Shown here: positions 24,284 to 34,617 of the stretch, one piece after another
Position numbering within the stretch: position 1 is the stretch's first letter
Layout: every line of letters starts with the position of its first letter
Source of the DNA: [Clostridium] scindens
Lineage (GTDB): Bacteria; Bacillota; Clostridia; Lachnospirales; Lachnospiraceae
DNA: 64,000 nucleotides
Reading direction: 5' to 3'
NCBI RefSeq assembly: GCF_019597925.1
Contig: NZ_CP080442.1
Location: forward strand, 79,501-143,500
The notes under the pieces: model-generated
Database searches by the model: none
What the model was told of the DNA's origin: nothing
The model's input: the letters and a program-made list of their open reading frames with translations, nothing else
Translations under genes and position numbers: made by a program

Positions 24284-26725
24284 ATGAGATTAAAGAATCG
24301 ATTGATAGATGCGGGAATTCTGATAGCTGTATTCATTGTGGCAGTCATAGCCTTTAGTTATTTCACCAACAAAGGAAATAACAATATGACGGCGGATATG
24401 GGTGCGGCCACCTATCCCCAAGTATCATTTTCATATAATGGATTTAATTTAAATACGCTGACTGGATATGCGAAGAAGATGGACATACCGGCAATGAGGG
24501 ATACGGCAACTCCGGTTACGGACCAGAAGGTGGATGTCGGGATCCAGGCGTATGAAAATAAGGTATCCAGCGTGAACTATATCGTCTATACGCTGGATGG
24601 AAAAGAAGAACTGAAAAAAGAGAAGGTTAAGAAGCCGGGAGAGGAGTTCTCCATAGACTTAAGCGCCGAAGGGCTTATGAAGGAAGAGCGGGTTCTTGAA
24701 ATCGTGCTCCATATGCCGGATGAGAAGTCGGTATACTTCTATACAAGGCTCGTGGACGCTACCAATGCGAATATGCTGGAATGCCTGAACTACATTAGCG
24801 ACTTTCATGAGAATGCGCTGGGCAAGGTAGAGGGCGCAGGGGTCGGCGCGGCGATCGAGCCGAATGAGCAGGGAGATAACACGACGCTGCAGCATGTGAC
24901 GATCCACTCGGATTATGACCACGTTTCCTGGGGCGAGTTTGAGCCGTCCGTAGAGCAGGGCGAGCGGTGGAGCGTTAAGGAGATCAACAGCAACTATGTT
25001 TCCGTACAGCTGGAATACAGAGTCCGGTGCAAAGGAGAGGAAAATGATACCGATGTCTATAATGTGAAGGAGTTTTTCCGCGTCCGCCATATACCGGATG
25101 TGCCAAAAACGTATCTTCTGGATTATGACAGAACAATGGATCAGATATTTGACCCGATGAAGCATGTCCTGAATGAGAAGGGCGTACTGCTTGGAATCGT
25201 ACCTCATGACATCCCTTACATGGTTAATAAGGATGGCTCTGCCGTATCCTTTGTGGTGGCAAACGAGTTATGGAATTATAATAAGGGAACGGACCAGATA
25301 TCCCTGGTATTTAGTTTTTCTGATGCGGAGAATACGGATGTACGCAATCTTACCGCCCAGCATGAGGTCAAGCTGCTGGAAGTAGACGATACGGGAAATA
25401 CGACGTTTGCCGTCTATGGATATATGAACCGGGGCGAGCATGAAGGCGAGGTAGGGGTTGCCATCTACTACTATGATATGGAAAAGAATTCCGTAGAAGA
25501 AAAGGTATTCATTTCCAGCAACCAGTCATCAGGAAGCGTGTCAAATGAGCTTGGGAAGCTGGCTTATTACAGCGTGGATCGGGATATGCTGTATGTCATG
25601 GTAGAGGGAACCTTGTATGAATATAATGTAAAGAAGGAAGAAGAGGGAACCCTGGTAAAAGGGCTGGAGGACAGCCAGTACGTGGTATCGGATGACGGGC
25701 ATCTGGTGGCTTATCAGTCTGACGGGGCCTTGAATGAAGCCAGAAAGATTATCGTCAAGAACCTGTCAACCGGAAAAGAGCGTACGGTGGAATGCGCCGA
25801 GGATGAGTGCATAAGGCCGCTTGGATTCGTAAAGAATGACTTTGCATATGGCGTTGCCAAGACCGCTGATACCGGAAAGACGGTTTCCGGCGAGATGGCG
25901 GTGCCAATGTATAAGGTAGAGATCCAGAACAGTAAGAGCAAGGTCGTAAAGACCTACCAGATAGACGGCACTTACGTGCTGGATGCAGTTTTTGAGGATA
26001 ATATGATCACTCTCAGCCGGGCTACGAAGGAAGGCGGGACATATACCAATGTAGCGCCTGACTATATTACCAACAATGAAGAGAAGGAAAAGAGCAATAT
26101 ATATCTGGAAACCTATACTACGGAACTAAAGGAATCTCAGGTGAGGCTGGCGTATAATAATGGAGTGACAGATAAGGAGCCGAAGGTATTGAAGCCAAAG
26201 CAGGTACTGTTTGAGAATCCCACAGTGATAACATTTGACGATGTAGATATCGGCAATAAGTATTATGTCTATGGCTATGGGAAACTGAAAGGCATCTATG
26301 ACCGTGCAGGAGAGGCTATCAGGAATGCCAATGGCTGTAACGGCGTGGTGGTGGCATCGGACCAGTCCTATGTATGGGAGCGCGGCAACCGCAATCTCCA
26401 GCATATCATCAGCGACAAAGACGATATCCTTCAGTCCATCCGGGACCGGCTGGGCCAGAAAGAAGCGCCGGTAGATATTATTAAGGATATAAACGACGGC
26501 AGGAGCCTGGATCTCACCGGGTGCACGACAGAGGAACTTCTGTATGTCATCAGCCAGGGCAGGCCGGTCATAGCAATGCTGGATACGGAAAATGCAGTGA
26601 TACTGATCGGATATAATGAGGCAGATGTAATCTATATAGACGTTGCCAGCGGCGAGCGCTCAAGCGTTCCATATGAGCAGATGGACCAGATGACGCAGGG
26701 AAGCGGCAACACGTATGTTGGCTAG
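24284..26725 (+). CDS. Membrane-anchored extracellular protein with propeller-like and C39-like regions
   Basis: An 813-residue protein with one N-terminal TM segment (residues ~10-27), the rest presumably outside. Residues ~300-560 contain repeated strand-rich units (KLAYYSVDRDMLYVMVEG, YVVSDDGHLVAYQSDG) like a TolB/WD-type propeller. The final ~150 residues (NGCNGVVVASDQSYVWERG, CTTEELLYVISQGRPVIAML, DTENAVILIGYN) resemble a C39-like papain fold, but a catalytic Cys-His pair is not clear. The ATG directly follows the methyltransferase stop. Function is unknown; the adjacent sensor system suggests an envelope role. Confidence 0.65.
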   Translation: MRLKNRLIDAGILIAVFIVAVIAFSYFTNKGNNNMTADMGAATYPQVSFSYNGFNLNTLTGYAKKMDIPAMRDTATPVTDQKVDVGIQAYENKVSSVNYIVYTLDGKEELKKEKVKKPGEEFSIDLSAEGLMKEERVLEIVLHMPDEKSVYFYTRLVDATNANMLECLNYISDFHENALGKVEGAGVGAAIEPNEQGDNTTLQHVTIHSDYDHVSWGEFEPSVEQGERWSVKEINSNYVSVQLEYRVRCKGEENDTDVYNVKEFFRVRHIPDVPKTYLLDYDRTMDQIFDPMKHVLNEKGVLLGIVPHDIPYMVNKDGSAVSFVVANELWNYNKGTDQISLVFSFSDAENTDVRNLTAQHEVKLLEVDDTGNTTFAVYGYMNRGEHEGEVGVAIYYYDMEKNSVEEKVFISSNQSSGSVSNELGKLAYYSVDRDMLYVMVEGTLYEYNVKKEEEGTLVKGLEDSQYVVSDDGHLVAYQSDGALNEARKIIVKNLSTGKERTVECAEDECIRPLGFVKNDFAYGVAKTADTGKTVSGEMAVPMYKVEIQNSKSKVVKTYQIDGTYVLDAVFEDNMITLSRATKEGGTYTNVAPDYITNNEEKEKSNIYLETYTTELKESQVRLAYNNGVTDKEPKVLKPKQVLFENPTVITFDDVDIGNKYYVYGYGKLKGIYDRAGEAIRNANGCNGVVVASDQSYVWERGNRNLQHIISDKDDILQSIRDRLGQKEAPVDIIKDINDGRSLDLTGCTTEELLYVISQGRPVIAMLDTENAVILIGYNEADVIYIDVASGERSSVPYEQMDQMTQGSGNTYVG

Positions 26726-26751
26726 CCATAGGCTGGAAGAAAGAATGACGT

Positions 26752-26791
26752 AAAAAAGCAGGAAAACAATGAAAAGTTTTCCTGCTTTTTT
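26752..26791. terminator. Bidirectional terminator between the propeller gene and queT
   Basis: A near-perfect 16-bp stem with A-rich left and T-rich right flanks (aaaaagcaggaaaac and its complement). Confidence 0.9.
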
Positions 26792-26806
26792 GTCGTAAAT
26801 CCTGTA

Positions 26807-27301
26807 TTACACCGCAGTAGGCCGAAAGACAATATTCTTATACTTGCGCAATGCGAAGTACAGTACCAGTCCCAGCACCCCGCAGGATAAGACCTCTCCG
26901 ATCCCAACAGTCAGCATCATAAATGGGATAGGCAGCGCCACGCTGTAGCCGTAACGCAATACGAATGGAACGACAATCGTATTGGCGGCAATTGGCGGAA
27001 GCGGAGCCAGAAACGGGCTCTTGCCGCGCAGCTGATAGGTAAAGATTGCTCCGATCAGGGTTGCAAGACTTCCGAATAGGATATCCGGAAGAATCGCGCC
27101 TCCCAGGATGTTGCCCACCAGGCATCCTACAAACAGCCCGGGTATCGCAGCCGGGGTGAATAGAGGCAGGATAGTAAGGGCCTCGGAAATCCGGACTTGA
27201 ACCTCTCCAAAAGAAAATGGCGCGAATACATAAGTAAGCACCACATAGATGGCAGCAATCATAGCCGCCTGGGTCAGAAAAGTAACGTTCTTGTTCTTCA
27301 T
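26807..27301 (-). CDS. queT: QueT-family queuosine-precursor ECF transporter S component
   Basis: A 164-residue membrane protein with about five hydrophobic segments. The QueT signature is visible in the N-terminal AAIYVVLTYVFAPFSFG, VQVRISEALTILPLF and the GLFVGCLVGNILGG segment. As the S component of an energy-coupling factor transporter it imports queuosine precursors such as preQ1; the shared energising module is not in this window. A preQ1-I-type aptamer overlaps its ribosome site on the same strand, which supports the assignment independently. Confidence 0.93.
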   Translation of the reverse strand: MKNKNVTFLTQAAMIAAIYVVLTYVFAPFSFGEVQVRISEALTILPLFTPAAIPGLFVGCLVGNILGGAILPDILFGSLATLIGAIFTYQLRGKSPFLAPLPPIAANTIVVPFVLRYGYSVALPIPFMMLTVGIGEVLSCGVLGLVLYFALRKYKNIVFRPTAV

Positions 27302-27309
27302 AATATTGT

Positions 27310-27352
27310 CTCCTTTAGTTTTGTTTTACGTGTGGAAGGTCTCGAACACACG
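27310..27352 (-). promoter_or_regulatory. preQ1-I riboswitch controlling queT translation
   Basis: On the minus strand, a 6-bp stem cgtgtg/cacacg closes a 12-nt loop (ttcgagaccttc). It is followed by an A-rich tail (aaaacaaaactaaagg) running into ggag and the queT ATG. The loop ccuu can pair with aagg of the ribosome site, as in the short translational preQ1-I aptamer of Thermoanaerobacter. The position directly before queT fits this ligand. Confidence 0.75.
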
Positions 27353-27354
27353 AT

Positions 27355-27420
27355 TCATTTTACGGCGGGAATCGCCGGAAAGCCCTTAAGACCTTGGTTT
27401 TATGGGCTTTGTCACGGTTG
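27355..27420 (-). repeat. 66-nt structured leader, copy A (upstream of queT)
   Basis: Reading on the minus strand from caaccgtga to ccgtaaaatga, it contains a long stem aagcccataa/ttaagggctt and a cggcg/cgccg hairpin. The same sequence, about 57 of 66 bases identical, recurs at 36370-36435. It lies between the promoter at 27423-27451 and the riboswitch. I do not recognise it as a known RNA family. Confidence 0.8.
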
Positions 27421-27422
27421 AT

Positions 27423-27451
27423 AGTATAGCATGCGGGAAAAGAAAAATCAA
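27423..27451 (-). promoter_or_regulatory. queT promoter
   Basis: On the minus strand, TTGATT, 17-bp spacer, TATACT. The geometry is the same as at the second leader copy. Confidence 0.7.
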
Positions 27452-27521
27452 TGGATCAACCTAAATTCTCTGAATGAGAACAAATTATGGAAGAATGGTG
27501 CTGTACTGGCAGCCCTTCCAC

Positions 27522-29052
27522 TTACTCGCCGCGTATCATTTTGATATATTTACTAGGTGTCATTCCTGTGGATTTTTTAAATATCTGGCTGAAGTATTGT
27601 GGATTATTTTCACATCCAACCATATCCGCAACGCATTGGATGGAGTCAATATTTCCAGACGCCAATATTTCCTTTGCTTTCTTTATCCGCGTATCTGTCA
27701 AGTATTTTGAAAACTTACATCCCGTTTCTTTCAGGAATTTTTTGCTCAGGTAATCTACATTCATATACAGGTAATTCTCTGCTATCCATTTTAAAGACAA
27801 TTCTGCGTCCTCTATATGCTTTTCTACATACTCCATGATTTTCTGGCTGATATCCCCCGTATGCTTTGACGAATGGTATTCTTCATAGGAAGCAGCCAGG
27901 TGTTCCTTAAGAAGCGCGAAGATGGTGCTGCAGTCATTTTCCTGCTCCAGCTTTACCAGGAATTCCGCGGCTGTCACCATGTCATACGTATGGTTATTAG
28001 AGACTGAAAATATGATAACAGAAGCAGCCAGCTGCTTTAAGAAATCAGCATCCGATATGGACTGCAAGGTGCAAAGCAGCGACTGAAAAGCCGGGCTTGA
28101 TGAATCATCCTGTTCCGAAAATGCAGAAGAAGTAAGCTTTTGCACTTCTTTGATAATGTTCTGGTAATTATATATTGAAAAAGTAGTGGTGTCTTCTGCA
28201 AAATAAATGATCTCGTATTTTCTTAAATGCTGTATTAATACTTTTAGCAGTTCTTGGAGATTGGAGTATGATTCATGCCTGTATTCAATAGAAACCGGCT
28301 GGCTTAAGCTAAGTGTATCTAAAAAATGATAAATACTGCTCAAATCAAGCTGCATGGCTGGAAAAAAGAAAACCAATGTATTGTAGACGTAAATCACGCT
28401 GAATCTAATACCGGGAAAGTGCTTATTGCGAAACTGGCGCAGCTGTATTAGTACCTCTTTATAATTGTCCGGAATTACATAATAAACATAAAACATCTCA
28501 TAACGAGTATCTTCGAAATCAAGATACTGCTTATAATTACAGGCAATCTGGGAGATACCGGTGTCTGCTTCCTGTGCTTCAAGACTCAGGCTGTCATTAA
28601 TAATTCCGACCATCAAGTTCTGATTGATATTGCGGCTTATGAGAGTCTGGGGAGTCTCGCCTCTGGTGGCGAGATAATTTGTATAATCCTTTATTACATC
28701 CTGCAGGCTCTCAATAATCTGTTCTTCATTGCAAGGCTTAAGCAGATAATGTTTCACTCCATACTGCATGGCTTTTTTTTGCATATTCAAATTCCCCATA
28801 ACCCGACAATATTATAAAATGAGTGTCTTTATTGATCCCGTGGATCTTCTGAATCAGTTCCAGCCCGGAGAGTCCCGGCATCTTGATATCAGTAAGAACG
28901 ATGTCCGGGTATTCATCGAGGATCATATTATAGGCTTCAATTCCATCCCTGGCTGTACCAATCAGCTGGATTCCAAGAGAATTCCAGTCAATCAGTCCGG
29001 CCATAGTTTCACGGATAATCTTTTCGTCATCAACAATCAGTAGTTTTAACAT
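27522..29052 (-). pseudogene. YesN-type AraC-family response regulator, frameshifted
   Basis: The receiver starts at 29052 (LLIVDDEK, phosphoacceptor in IVLTDIKMPGLSG, then SGYGEFEYAKK), and the frame is lost in a run of eight As on the coding strand at 28773-28780. With one A fewer the reading continues into AMQYGVKHYLLKPCNEEQ, which carries the conserved lysine, and runs to a C-terminal AraC HTH (MNVDYLSKKFLKETG, NPQYFSQIFKKSTGMTPSKY). The intact product would be about 510 residues and would activate the sugar locus upstream. It is either a real lesion, slippage-based variation, or a base-calling error. Confidence 0.85.
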
Positions 29053-30815
29053 GTTCTCCTCCTGGTATAATAATTCTGGCTACTGCATGCTCGTCGTCTT
29101 TATTAAATAGAAGAAGTCCGTACTCTGAACCGTACGTGAGCTGGATGCGCTTGTGGATATTGAGCAGGCCGATCCCGAATCCATGGGGGGGGTTACCAGG
29201 CCCTGATCAAGCTTTCTTAACAAATCTTGTTCAAACTGGGAATCATTATTGACCACATCTATATATACGTTATCCCCGGAACGGGTACCTTCAATCTGGA
29301 TATGGCACACTTCCGTGCTTTCTTCCATCGCATAGTTGATTGCATTTTCCACAAGGGGCTGTATGGTCAGGTGGGGCAGACTGATATCCATGATAGAGTC
29401 ATCTATTTGGATTGTATATTCAAGGCGGTCTTCAAAACGGATCTGCTGTATGGTTAGGTAGCTTTTAACAATTTCGAGTTCACGGCGGACTGTAAAGGTC
29501 TTATCTTTTGTATTTAAGGTTTCCCGCATAAGTGTGCCCAGCGACTCTACCATGGATGATATATCTTTTTCACCGATAGCTTTTGCGCGCCAGTTGACAG
29601 CCTCCAGTGTATTGTAAAGAAAATGAGGGTTGATCTGGTTTTCTAATGCCTTTAAACGGGCATCTTTCGAAAGAATTTCATTTACATAGTTTTCCTGAAT
29701 CAGATTCCGTATCTTTAAGGCCATATGGTCAAACTGGTTGTGCAGTACTCCGACCTCATCTGTACGCCCGCTATAATCGTATCCAGTATCCGGAGGCGTG
29801 GATTCATCTCTTCCGAAGGCCTTCATTTTTTGGATAAGCCGGCTGAAATCGCTGGTTACAGAACGGATGAGCATCCTGGACAGCAAGAGGGAAATGAGAA
29901 CAGAAACAAGGATTACCACCAGTGCCATGAGTTTTGTAAAGTTTAATGTAGATGATATATGTCCGTATGGGACAAGGCAGATATAATTCCAGGACGTGTT
30001 CCCAATGGAGCCTTTTACTGCAAAATACTTACCAGCATTTACAGAAATCACGCCATAATCGGTCTTCAGTTTCTTTCCAATTGTGTTGATCTCGTTAGAA
30101 TCCAGGCTTTCTGAGTGGTAAAACTCTGTATCTTCGTCAAATAATATATACTGTGTTTCATCTGAATGCAGGACAGAATTGGTAGAAGAACGTACCAGAC
30201 GGTCCATGTCTACGCCTACGACAACCGTGCCTAATGTCTGGAAATTCATCTGGTCAACCCTGCGGCATTCCCGCCCAAGAAAGAGCCCGTAGGAATTGCA
30301 GTAATCTGTAACCCAGTATGGATATCCGGAGTTGTTATTAGCAGCTTTAACCACATTTTGGTGGACCGTATCCGGCACTTGAGAACTTCTGGCCTCATAG
30401 CTTTGAGTTGCACCCTGTGCATGATATAGGTTAATGTAACTAATATTGTTATCTTTATACGTCTGATAATAATCTGCAATCAATGTGTTTAGTGAATTCT
30501 CAGCATTTTTTATACGGATATCAGGATCTTCTTCTGCCAGAGTGATCAGGTTTTTTCTTATGTTAGAGTTGGAGACGACCGCGCTTGTCATAGATTCGAT
30601 GTTTGACAGCTTTTTGATATATCCTGGGAACTATATGTGAGTGAACCCGCAAGAGCCTGGTACAGCAGTTTATTACTGGAATTTAAGACCAGCAGTATAC
30701 CGCTGACCGAAGCGGATATCATTAAGAACACAACAATTAAAATGATACATACGATCTTTGTGCTCAACTGGGAATTTGTGATTTTACTGATAAAAGACTT
30801 TTTACTTCTTAGCAT
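29030..30815 (-). pseudogene. YesM-type sensor histidine kinase, doubly frameshifted
   Basis: An N-terminal TM (IVCIILIVVFLMISAS) is followed by an extracellular sensor region, a second TM near 29900, HAMP, and the His_kinase motif INPHFLYNTLEAVNW. The frame breaks twice. In an A5 run near 30617-30621, one more A restores SKKLSNIESMTSAV. In a C8 run near 29187-29195, one more C restores HGFGIGLLNIHKR, the G2 box. The repaired stop is at 29030-29032, overlapping the regulator start by 23 nt. It pairs with the adjacent regulator and is divergent from the binding-protein gene. Confidence 0.85.
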
Positions 30816-30919
30816 AAATATACCTGTTTCCTTATGTGAATAATGTTAGTATTGAGGTTTTTCTTATTATAATGCATATTTCAATAGGGAAAAAGGGATT
30901 TAGAAAATAGGACGGAATT

Positions 30920-30948
30920 TTGAAAAAGGATGTCGGAAAAGTTTATAT
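30920..30948 (+). promoter_or_regulatory. Candidate promoter of the sugar ABC operon
   Basis: TTGAAA, 17-bp spacer, TTATAT in AT-rich divergent DNA. A second TATAAT-like box lies just downstream (30955-30960), so the exact start is uncertain. Confidence 0.4.
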
Positions 30949-31026
30949 TAATTTTATAATACTGTCTTTATAATGTGCTTATACAAAAGAAACTCATAAA
31001 TCACACAAGGTTAAGGAGGAAAGAAA

Positions 31027-32079
31027 ATGAAAAAGATAGTTTCTGTATTGTTATGCGTAATGATGATTGCAGTACTAGCGGCAGGATGCGGCAGCAGTGA
31101 TGCAGGATCAGGAGGCAAGTCTGACAGTTCGAAGACAAAAGACGCTGGGGATGATAAGACAGCAAATCCAGAAGAGTATCAGGTAGTTATGATTGTAAAG
31201 CAGAGTGATTCCTGGTTCGATGATATGACTACTGGAGTAGAGCAGCTCAAGAAGGATACCGGCTTAAATGTATCGGTACAAGTACCGGAGACAGGGGATG
31301 CGGCAAGCCAGATCTCTATTATGGAAGATCTGATAGCACAGGGCGTGGACGCTATCTGTATTGTACCAAATGATCCGGACGCGCTTGTTCCTACGATCGA
31401 AAAAGCAAAAGAGTCTGGTATTGTTGTTGTAACGCATGAGGCGCCTGGTATTGCAGAAAATGTTGACCTGGATGTAGAAGCTTTTGTCAATGAAGAATTT
31501 GGTAAGTTATTCGGAGAGAAGCTTGCAAAGTCTATGGACGGAAAAGGCCAGTATGCTGGTTTTGTCGGCGGCCTTACGATGGAGACTCATATGGCCTGGT
31601 ATAAAGCAGCAATCGAATATATCAAAGAAAACTATCCAGATATGGAATGTGTGACAGAAGAACCTTATGAGGATGGTAACAGCGTTGACGGCGCACATGA
31701 TAAGACATTAGAAATCCTGAAAGCATATCCAGATATCAAAGGGCTCTTTGACTGTTCTGCACATGGCGGCGGAATCTGTGAGGCACTGCAGGAAAAGAAT
31801 AAGACAGATGACGTATCAGTCGTATCACTGGCACTGCCTTCTATGTCGGCCACATACCTGGAAGATGGATCTATGAAAGCAGGACTTGCATGGAGACCGG
31901 CGGACGCAGGCTATGCAACATGCTATGCTGCATATCTGCTGGCATCTGGGCAGAAGGTAGAAACAGGTACTGACCTTAAGATTACTGGTTACGAAGATAT
32001 CCAGGTAAAAGACGGTGTGGCATATGGCAATGCACCTCTGGAATTTTCAGCTGATAATATAAACGATTATAAATTCTGA
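31027..32079 (+). CDS. Sugar ABC transporter substrate-binding lipoprotein (RbsB/LsrB class)
   Basis: A 350-residue lipoprotein with a signal peptide ending in a lipobox (VLAAGCGSS, Cys ~21), a Ser/Asp/Lys-rich linker, and a type I periplasmic binding fold. MIVKQSDSWFDDMTTGV begins the domain; ISIMEDLIAQGVDAICIVPND is the conserved dimer-like strand pattern; VVTHEAP follows. This class binds ribose, rhamnose, AI-2 or related sugars; the ligand is not readable. It has an aaggagg site and its own promoter. A hairpin separates it from the ATPase gene, fitting the usual higher dose of binding protein. Confidence 0.9.
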   Translation: MKKIVSVLLCVMMIAVLAAGCGSSDAGSGGKSDSSKTKDAGDDKTANPEEYQVVMIVKQSDSWFDDMTTGVEQLKKDTGLNVSVQVPETGDAASQISIMEDLIAQGVDAICIVPNDPDALVPTIEKAKESGIVVVTHEAPGIAENVDLDVEAFVNEEFGKLFGEKLAKSMDGKGQYAGFVGGLTMETHMAWYKAAIEYIKENYPDMECVTEEPYEDGNSVDGAHDKTLEILKAYPDIKGLFDCSAHGGGICEALQEKNKTDDVSVVSLALPSMSATYLEDGSMKAGLAWRPADAGYATCYAAYLLASGQKVETGTDLKITGYEDIQVKDGVAYGNAPLEFSADNINDYKF

Positions 32080-32088
32080 TAAGAAAAG

Positions 32089-32129
32089 GGTGCCGCAAAA
32101 TAACAAGAGAATAGTTATTGGGCGGCACC
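32089..32129 (+). terminator. Intercistronic hairpin after the binding-protein gene
   Basis: ggtgccgc/gcggcacc encloses an inner aataac/gttatt stem. It is followed by only a weak U-tract, so it probably gives partial termination or protects the upstream message from decay. Confidence 0.65.
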
Positions 32130-32154
32130 TGAATTTATTCATGGAGGTGAGATC

Positions 32155-33621
32155 ATGGGAACAGTTTTGGAGGCAAAACACATAAATAAATCTTTTATTG
32201 GCGTTCAGGCGTTAAAAGATATCAGCATCAAAATCAACAGTGGGGAAATTCACTGCCTTGCAGGGGAAAACGGGTGCGGAAAGTCAACCCTGGTCAAGAA
32301 TATATCCGGCGTCTATACACCGGATTCAGGGGAAATCATACTTGGCGGAAATACATATCATAATCTGACCCCCATGCAGGCTATGAAGGAAGGTATACAG
32401 GTAATATACCAGGACTTGTCACTGTTCCAGCACCTGACTGTGGCAGAGAACATTGTAATCAGCAGACTTAAGTTTGATAGAAATAAGATGATAAGCTGGA
32501 AAAAGGTATATGCCATAGCACAGGAGCAGTTAGACAAAATAGGAGTAAAGATGGATCTTGGCCAGACTGTGGGGGAGATTTCAATGGCGAACCGACAGCT
32601 GACGGCAATCTGCCGGGCGTTAGCGCAGGATGCGAAAATCCTGTTCATGGATGAGCCGACCACAGCCCTTACAAAGACAGAAGTAGAACGTCTGCTGAAT
32701 ATTATGGTGGACTTAAAGAAAAAGGGGCTTGCAATTATATTTATCAGCCATAAGCTTGATGAAGTTTTCTCTGTGGCAGATACGATAACCATATTCCGCA
32801 ATGGAGAGAAAATCGGTGATTTTAAAAGCGAGGATTTAGATAAAAAGAGCCTGTCATATTATATGACGGGACGGGAAGTGGAGTATCCAAGATACCACCG
32901 CACGAGTAAGGAAGATACACCGATACTTGAGATTGAGAACCTGACCAGAAAAAACCAGTACGAAAATATATCACTGTCCATACGTCCAGGCGACATTGTG
33001 GGAGTGACCGGGCTGCTTGGATCAGGAAGGACGGAACTTGCATTGTCTTTATTCGGATTAAATCCTACGACCAGCGGCCGGATTAAGGTGGATGGCAAAG
33101 AGGTAAAACTTAGTTCGCCAATGAAAGCAAAGAAATGCGGGATTGCATTGCTGCCTGAGGACAGATTTAACCAGGGGCTGTTTATGAAACGAGAGATTAA
33201 AGAAAATATATCCTCTTCCATATTAGATGAGATTTCTAATAAAGGAGTACTGAATAAACAGTCTGAGGAACGCACAGCAGAGACATACGTCAAGCAGTTA
33301 AAGGTAAGGACGCCTTCTATTGATACGGTAATAGGGACGCTGTCAGGGGGAAACCAGCAGAAAGTGGTCATTGGCAAATGGACGGCCACATGTCCAAGGG
33401 TTTTTATTATGGATACGCCGACAGTAGGTATTGATATTGGGTCAAAGGCTGAGATCTATGAACAGATACATAAATTTGCTGAGGAAGGAATGGCTATTAT
33501 CTTTATTTCAGACGAAGTACAGGAGATTCTGGCAAACTGTAACCGGGTTATGGTGATGGCTGAAGGGAAATGTGTAAAAATGCTGGAAGAAGACGACTTA
33601 AAAGAGGAGGCACTCGTATGA
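32155..33621 (+). CDS. Sugar ABC transporter ATPase (RbsA/MglA type, two ABC domains)
   Basis: A 488-residue fused ATPase. The first domain has Walker A GENGCGKST, the Q-loop, and Walker B ILFMDEPTTAL with the H-loop IFISHKLDEV. The second domain has a degenerate Walker A GLLGSGRTE and the signature TLSGGNQQKVVIGKW, ending with MDTPTVGIDIG. In this family the two domains are typically unequal. It energises uptake through the two permeases downstream. Its stop overlaps the next start as ATGA. Confidence 0.95.
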   Translation: MGTVLEAKHINKSFIGVQALKDISIKINSGEIHCLAGENGCGKSTLVKNISGVYTPDSGEIILGGNTYHNLTPMQAMKEGIQVIYQDLSLFQHLTVAENIVISRLKFDRNKMISWKKVYAIAQEQLDKIGVKMDLGQTVGEISMANRQLTAICRALAQDAKILFMDEPTTALTKTEVERLLNIMVDLKKKGLAIIFISHKLDEVFSVADTITIFRNGEKIGDFKSEDLDKKSLSYYMTGREVEYPRYHRTSKEDTPILEIENLTRKNQYENISLSIRPGDIVGVTGLLGSGRTELALSLFGLNPTTSGRIKVDGKEVKLSSPMKAKKCGIALLPEDRFNQGLFMKREIKENISSSILDEISNKGVLNKQSEERTAETYVKQLKVRTPSIDTVIGTLSGGNQQKVVIGKWTATCPRVFIMDTPTVGIDIGSKAEIYEQIHKFAEEGMAIIFISDEVQEILANCNRVMVMAEGKCVKMLEEDDLKEEALV

Positions 33622-34606
33622 GGACGAAAAAATAGACCGGTTTCAGGGAATACTGCTGTTGATTATTCTTCTCTATAGTATATTTGTCTCAGTGAAGAAT
33701 CCGGCCTTTATACATATAGAGACAATATTTGATATTATCCGTGTGGCGTCCACTACGCTGATGGTTGCGATGGGACTGCTTGTTGTCATGATCTCTGGCG
33801 GAATTGACGTATCGTTCATGGCTATCGCGCTGTTTGGAAGTTACACGACGATTCATATTATGATATCAATGGGAATTGACAATCTGATCTTTGCATTTGG
33901 CATTTCTGCTTTGATTGGAGGATTACTTGGCATTATTAACGCGCTGTTAATCAACTGGCTGAAACTGCCGCCGTTCATTATAACCTTGGGAACGCAGAAT
34001 CTTTTCCATGGCATTATGACTACTTTTATTGGCGACAAATCATTTGGCGCAGGCGTGCTGCCAAAGAGCATTCATTCCTTCGGCCAGGCAGCCGTGATTA
34101 AGATCGGGGGCGTGGGCTTGACATCATCTATCATTCCTGTATTACTTGCTGGCGCCCTAACCTGGTTCATTCTTTACCGTACCATGACCGGGAGAGGAAT
34201 CTTCGCAGTCGGAAATGATGAGGAAGCAGCCAGAAGGGCTGGCTTTAATCCATTCAAAATCCGCTTGATTGTATATGTGTACTCTGGAATCCTGGCTGGA
34301 ATTATGGGGATGATGTACGTAGCGCAGACAAATGCGCTCTATCCAAATAAACTGGTGGGGGATGAGCTGATGGTTGTGGCAGCTGTTGTAATAGGCGGTA
34401 CGAAGATAACAGGCGGACAGGGAAAGATTTTAGGTGCGTTTCTTGGTGTCATTATTATCTATCTACTGAACACCACGTTGATTATGATCGGCCTGTCATC
34501 CTCCTGGAACAATCTTTTTGTAGGGACAATTCTTGTAATCTCAGTGGCAGTGACTTCCTACCAGGAGAGGGTTAAGAACCGCAACAATCTAATTTTTACG
34601 GAATAG
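33618..34606 (+). pseudogene. Sugar ABC permease 1 (RbsC family), N-terminal frameshift
   Basis: The natural start ATG at 33618 overlaps the ATPase stop, but an A6 run at 33626-33631 leads to TAG after five codons. One more A would give MRTKKIDRFQGILL and join the long open frame from 33659 (315 codons). That frame has about eight TM segments and the BPD_transp_2 signature around NALLINWLKLPPFIITLGTQNL and AVGNDEEAARRAGF. Translation could still begin inside, losing part of the first helix. It is one of four homopolymer frame breaks in this locus. Confidence 0.75.
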
Positions 34607-34617
34607 GGGGATGAAAG

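Noticed and set aside
28741..28799. Programmed frameshift in the AraC-type regulator
   Set aside because: Restoring the frame needs +1 (or -2) movement on an A8 run, not the usual -1 slip, and neighbours carry unrelated frame breaks; lesion or base error is simpler.
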